From assembly GCF_000002595.2 (NCBI RefSeq), contig NC_057020.1, positions 2,026,567 to 2,090,566 on the forward strand: a stretch of DNA of 64,000 nt, given 5' to 3'. This DNA is from Chlamydomonas reinhardtii (taxonomy: Eukaryota > Chlorophyta > Chlorophyceae > Chlamydomonadales > Chlamydomonadaceae). A model generated the notes under the pieces. The model did not search any database, was not told the DNA's origin, and saw nothing but the letters and a program-made list of their open reading frames with translations. Position 1 is the stretch's first letter, and the number at the start of each line of letters is the position of its first letter. The position numbers and the translations under genes were made by a program. Of this stretch, positions 59,755 to 64,000 are shown one piece after another.

Positions 59755-62700
59755 GCAATGCACAGCTTCAGGACGCGTACGATATGGGCAACAGCGATGG
59801 GGAGGCGGAGGGCTCGGGGCAGGCGGCACCGGCCTGGCCCAAGTCGACGGGCATGAAGAGGCCGCCTGGGGCTGCGTTTGGCGGCAGCGAGCCCAGGAAG
59901 CAGCAGTGTACCGTCAAGTCCATGTTTGCTGCGCAGCGGGAGGTGAGGCCTGCAGGGTGCGCAGCGGTCTCAGCGCTGGAGCTGGGCGGGGGAGTGGCGG
60001 GGCAGCGCGGGTGGGTGTCAGCCGCCAACAATCGATGTGGGTTGCGCCGGCAACGTGGCACCGTGGCAACTCAGAGAAGATTGCCCGTCCTGATGCCCCC
60101 TTTACCGCCCCCTTGCGCGCGCACGTAGCGGATATACCAGAACCGGCTGACGCCGGCGGGCATGGTCAACTTGGGGAACACCTGCTACCTCAACTCCGTC
60201 ATCCAGGTGAGTGCCTGCGTGCCTGGCACGACACGGACCCCGCTGGACCCGGAGCGGGGCGGAACGAGGCCCGACACGTGGCGTGCCTTGTCCGAGCGCA
60301 CACGCGCCGTATGCACATGTTTACTCTCATGCACCGTTCAACCTGGCAGTTTGCACCACCCGCGTCGCCTGGGGATGCCGTAGGTACTGCTGCACATGCC
60401 CAGCTTCAACGGAGACCTGGGGCACCCGGCGCTGGAGAAGCTGCGGAACCAGCAGCTGCTGCCGCACGGCTCGGCGGGCGTGTGGGCGGCGCTGCAGGCC
60501 ACCGCGCACCGCCTGAGGATTGCCACCGCCTCGTGAGTGCCTTGGCATGACGCGACGCGGTGTGCGAACCCACCTGGTGGCCTGGCACGGTGCCGCAACG
60601 CCTCCGTGGTTGGGGGTGCTTGCTAGGCAACATGGGTGCATGGCGCTTGCCCGCCACTTTTCTTTCCGCCACGCTACGCCTCCATGAGCCCAACAGCCGC
60701 GCTTGCCCCCTGGAACTTCCCAGACCCACATTCTCGGCTCTGCCCTCCTCTCCTGCTGCCACTCCGCAGCCGCAGCCCCAGCTCGGACCTGGCCAAGCCC
60801 GCGGTGGAGCCGGGCGAGCTGCGCGCCGCCATGGGCCGCCGTAGCGGGCGCTGGCGCGGCTTCGGGCAGCAGGACGCGCACGAGTTCCTGGTGGAGCTGC
60901 TGGAGGCGCTACAGAGCGAGGTGCTGGCGGCGGAGGTGAGGGAGGGAAGGCAGGGGCAGGGAAGGGAAGGACCCGAACGGACTGTGGCAAACCAAGAAGG
61001 TGAGAAGCCCGGAAAGGGAAGTTGAGCGCTGCAGGGCAGGGGGCCGCGATGGGGCCCCGAGCCTTTGGAGTTGGATGCGATTGCATGGAGCCGCAGCTGC
61101 AGGCTGTTAGCTTGTGTGCGCCTCAACTGCGCCCCACTTCCCAACGGCCTGACTCGCCCGCGACACAGGCGGTCGCTGCGGGCAAGCAGAGCATCCGCAT
61201 GTCCCGCACGCGCGACCCCGCCGCGCGCAACCTGTCGGGCTGCCTTGCGCACACGTGGACGTGCCGCAGCTGCGGGCACGTGGCGCGCGCCAAAGAGGTG
61301 TTCAGCTGCCTCAGCCTGCAGCTGCCGCCCTCGGGCTGCGTGCGACTGGAGGTGCGTTTTGGGAGGGCGGAGTCACCAGGCGGGGGGGGGGGGGGTAGCC
61401 ATCCATGGGATGGTGTGTATCAAATATGAAGTGAAGTGCCGACGTCCACGACGGGGGGGACGGGCTGTGAATACCAGCCCAAACTCAAGCAAACCAACTG
61501 TGGGCGTGTGGTGTGGGCGTGTGGCTTGGCGCATATGTGGGCTGCGCACCCGGGGGCACGATGCCACGATGGCTGGGGAAAGCGCGAATACCATGCCGCG
61601 GCTATCTGAATCGGTGTGCCCTGTACCTGCGTGTGCCTGCGCCCGCAGGACCTGGTGTCGGAGTTCCTAAAGGTGCGTAAGCGGCGGCCATGGGGCATGT
61701 TGCACGGTGTATGCAATCGGGGTGGCTGTGTGCTGGTTTGGGCGTGAACATAGGGTATGCGCCGCCAAGGTACCGGTTGTATGACGCAACTTCATGCGAT
61801 TAAAGCACAAGCCGACGCTGTGTATGCCCATGTGTGCAATGCCCGACAGGACGAGGTGGTGGACAAGAACTGCGACTCGTGCTCGCCCAGCTCGCCCGTG
61901 CCGCACACCGCCAGCCACCACTTCTGGCGCCTGCCGCGCGTGCTGGTCGTGCACATCAAGCGCTTCATGCCGCTGCAGCAGCAGCTGCCCGCGCCCGCCC
62001 TGCTGGCGCCAGCGGCGCAGCCACCGCCGTCCGCGCCCGGTCAGGGCGTGCAGCGGGAACAGACCAAAGAGGGCTCCATGCCGGCGCCGTCCGCGCCGGG
62101 CTCGATGGAGGACGAGGCAGAGGCGCCGGCGCCGCCGGCAGGTGGCGAGAGCAGCGGCGCGCCTACGCCGCCGCTGCGGGACTCGCTGACACCGGGCACG
62201 CCGCCGCCGCAATCGGCGCTGGCGCCGGCCGCCGCGCCCCAGCAGCAGCGGGAAGCGACGCCGCCGGCGCCCTACTACTATGCAAAGGTCGGGCTTGCGT
62301 CCGCCATGCTTTGCCGTTTGCGGCATGTTGTGCGGAACCGTGTGTGTAATGGCATCTTCCGGCTACGGCCCTCCTTGGTTCCTACCATCCCCACCCAAGC
62401 GACGCCACGCTCCGCTCCCTGTCATGGTGCACACAGGTGCACACGTCGGTGGAGGTGGAGCCGCGACTGGACCTGGCGCGCTACTGCGACGGGGGCGCGA
62501 GGGCGCACGTGCACCTGCTGGAGGGCGTGCCTCCGGCCACACGTGAGTGCCTGCCGTATACGGCTTTGTGTGTGTGGAGATGGCGGCGTTGGAGAAGCGG
62601 CGGGGCGGCCTTGGGACTGCAGAGCCGTATGTGCAGAGGCAGGGTGCGGGCGAGGCGGGGATCGTGCCACGGGTTGGTGTGAGAGCTGGAAGGCGGCCGC

Positions 62701-64000
62701 GGGGCCAGGGCTGAGAGGGGTTCGGTACCGAGTGTTGCCACTGTACTCGTGACGAGCCCTGCATCCGACTTGCAGTGGAGCGGGCCGCTGTTGACGCGGC
62801 TGTCGACGCGGCGGCAGGTCCGGGGCCCAGCGGCGCGGGGCCGGCCGCTGTCGCAACGGCGCGGGCACCGGAGGTCTGCCATACGCTGGACACCGTGGGA
62901 GGGGGTTCTACTTGCCCCAGCCCTTCATTCATGCTGAGGTGCGTGGTTGTGAATACCATGGTCTTGCTGCGACATGCGAGATTTGGTATGCCGCTTCAAT
63001 CCGGGGGCCTGAGCGAGGTCGCCCTGCAGCCTCTTTAGCCCAAGTTCGCCTTCCGCCTGCGCTGCAGGTCGGGGCTTCAGGAGCGGACGGTGGAGGTGGG
63101 GCACCGGGACGGCACCGGCGCCGACGGCGGTGGCGGCACCAGCACCATTTGGAGCACGGGCGGCATGGCGGCAGCGGCCGCGTGCGGCGAGGCCACACCC
63201 CTCGGCGGGATCGCGCCCTCCTCTCATGCGCGCACCCAACACCGTGACAGGCAGGGGCTTGGCGATGACGGGGCAGCGTTGGGGCTGGGCACCGGACGCC
63301 GAAGCCAGCCCGGCTGCACCGGAGGGACCGCAAACGGGTCAGCAGACGGAAGCGCCGGCGGCGTGACGCCAGCGGTGGGCGTGTCCGGGCGCAAGGACCC
63401 TCGTGTGCTGCCGACCAGCCGCTTCTTCAGCCCAGCCGGGGGCAGCGGCGGCGGCAGCGGCGACGGCGCCGCCGGCGCCGTCACGCCCGCCACGGGCCGC
63501 GTGGGTCGCGTGCCCTTCGCCGCCGACTTGGCGCTGGACCTCAGCACGCGCAAGCCGGTCGGCGCCTCCGGCGCAGCGGCCGCTGCCGCGGCTGCGGCCG
63601 CCCGCGCGGCCGCCGCCGCCACTGCTGCCGGCGGGGGAGGCGTTGATGGCGGGCTGGGTGGCGTGGGCGGGCTGCTGGGTCACAAGCGGCTGGAGGACAT
63701 GACGGACGAGGAGCAGCTGGAGTACGCGCTACAGATGAGCATGCTGGACCAGCAGGAGCCGGCAGCGCAGCCGGGGGAGGTGCAGCCGGAGGCGGCGGCG
63801 CCGGCGCCGGCAAAGTTGGGTGCGCCGCCAGCAGCGACAGCGGCCAAAGCAGCGGCGGCAGCCACGGGCGGTGCCACCGGTAGCGCGGGCGGCTGCAACG
63901 GCGGTGTAGGGGACGGTGCCAACGCCACCGCTGGCAAGTCCGGCGGTGGGCACAGGGTGGTGCTGGACCTGTCGGACGCGGTACCGGGCCGCGCGCCTCC
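59755..64000 (+). CDS. Ubiquitin-specific protease, USP37-like (both ends incomplete)
   Basis: Coding exons: 59755-59942 (contains ATG 59784; upstream exon unresolved), 60129-60206, 60384-60532, 60770-60935, 61169-61351, 61649-61672, 61850-62287, 62437-62542, 62776-62873 and about 63069 past the window end. The Cys box is GMVNLGNTCYLNSVIQ with catalytic Cys; GFGQQDAHEFLVELLEAL and WRLPRVLVVHIKRF are conserved USP blocks. A CRSC and CDSC pair would form the zinc-binding fingers. A ubiquitin-interacting motif, DEEQLEYALQMSM, lies near 63700 within a long low-complexity insert ahead of the His box, which must lie beyond 64000. UIMs inserted between Cys and His boxes are the USP37/USP26 arrangement. 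The enzyme removes ubiquitin from substrates. The junction into the last exon is uncertain. Confidence 0.88.
61450..61490 (-). repeat. Dispersed 40-bp repeat, copy 4 (diverged)
   Basis: On the minus strand reads TTGGTTTGCTTGAGTTTGGG followed by CTGGTATTCACA, a weaker match to the repeat at 928-968. It lies in a USP intron. Confidence 0.5.

Overview
The window is nuclear DNA of a volvocine green alga, Chlamydomonas-like. Supporting signs are high GC, G/C-ending codons, many short introns with GTGAGT or GTGCGT donors, TGTAA poly(A) signals, long GT and GGC microsatellites, and intronless histone genes in divergent pairs that end in the GGTGTTTCTCAACACC palindrome. The species cannot be fixed from the sequence alone.

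Layout. 1-5916 (-): a many-exon protein of unknown function, running off the left edge. 6.9-17.1 kb: a nest of mobile elements. It holds two degraded copies of a Fanzor-like (eukaryotic TnpB-related, RNA-guided nuclease) gene, one on each strand. Conserved stem-loop blocks lie downstream of each Fanzor tail. A 3.3-kb LINE fragment splits the + copy and is flanked by a perfect-looking 888-bp direct duplication. A tRNA-type SINE is flanked by 78-bp duplications. A 250-bp inverted repeat bounds the nest. 19.0-21.5 kb (+): F-box/cyclin protein. 25 kb (-): small glutamine-rich protein with a SAP-like end. 27.6-30.9 kb (-): NudC. 31.6-35.7 kb: H2A/H2B and H4/H3 divergent pairs. 36.5-41.1 kb (-): secretory-pathway sulfotransferase. 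41.8-42.7 kb (-): UXT prefoldin-like protein. 43.0-45.0 kb (+): SR splicing factor with a 6-nt microexon. 45.8-48.7 kb (-): family 92 glycosyltransferase. 49.0-53.9 kb (+): monodehydroascorbate reductase ending in a peroxisomal AKL signal. 54.2-54.7 kb (-): second, truncated Fanzor-tail fragment. 54.7-59.6 kb: repeat-rich, nearly gene-free. 59.7-64.0 kb (+): USP37-like deubiquitinase, running off the right edge.

The host genes are ordinary housekeeping functions with no shared pathway. Several are arranged head to head over intergenic regions of about 300 bp (H2A/H2B, H4/H3, UXT/SR, GT92/MDAR), so shared promoters are likely.

The most interesting material is the Fanzor nest. The + copy keeps an in-frame block from RuvC II through the zinc ribbon and RuvC III to a basic nuclear-localisation-like tail. 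The stem-loop blocks show paired compensatory changes, as expected for a structured RNA (candidate guide RNA scaffold) or for transposon-end hairpins. Exon coordinates were worked out by eye from splice signals and reading phase. Protein families were recognised from motifs, not from database searches.
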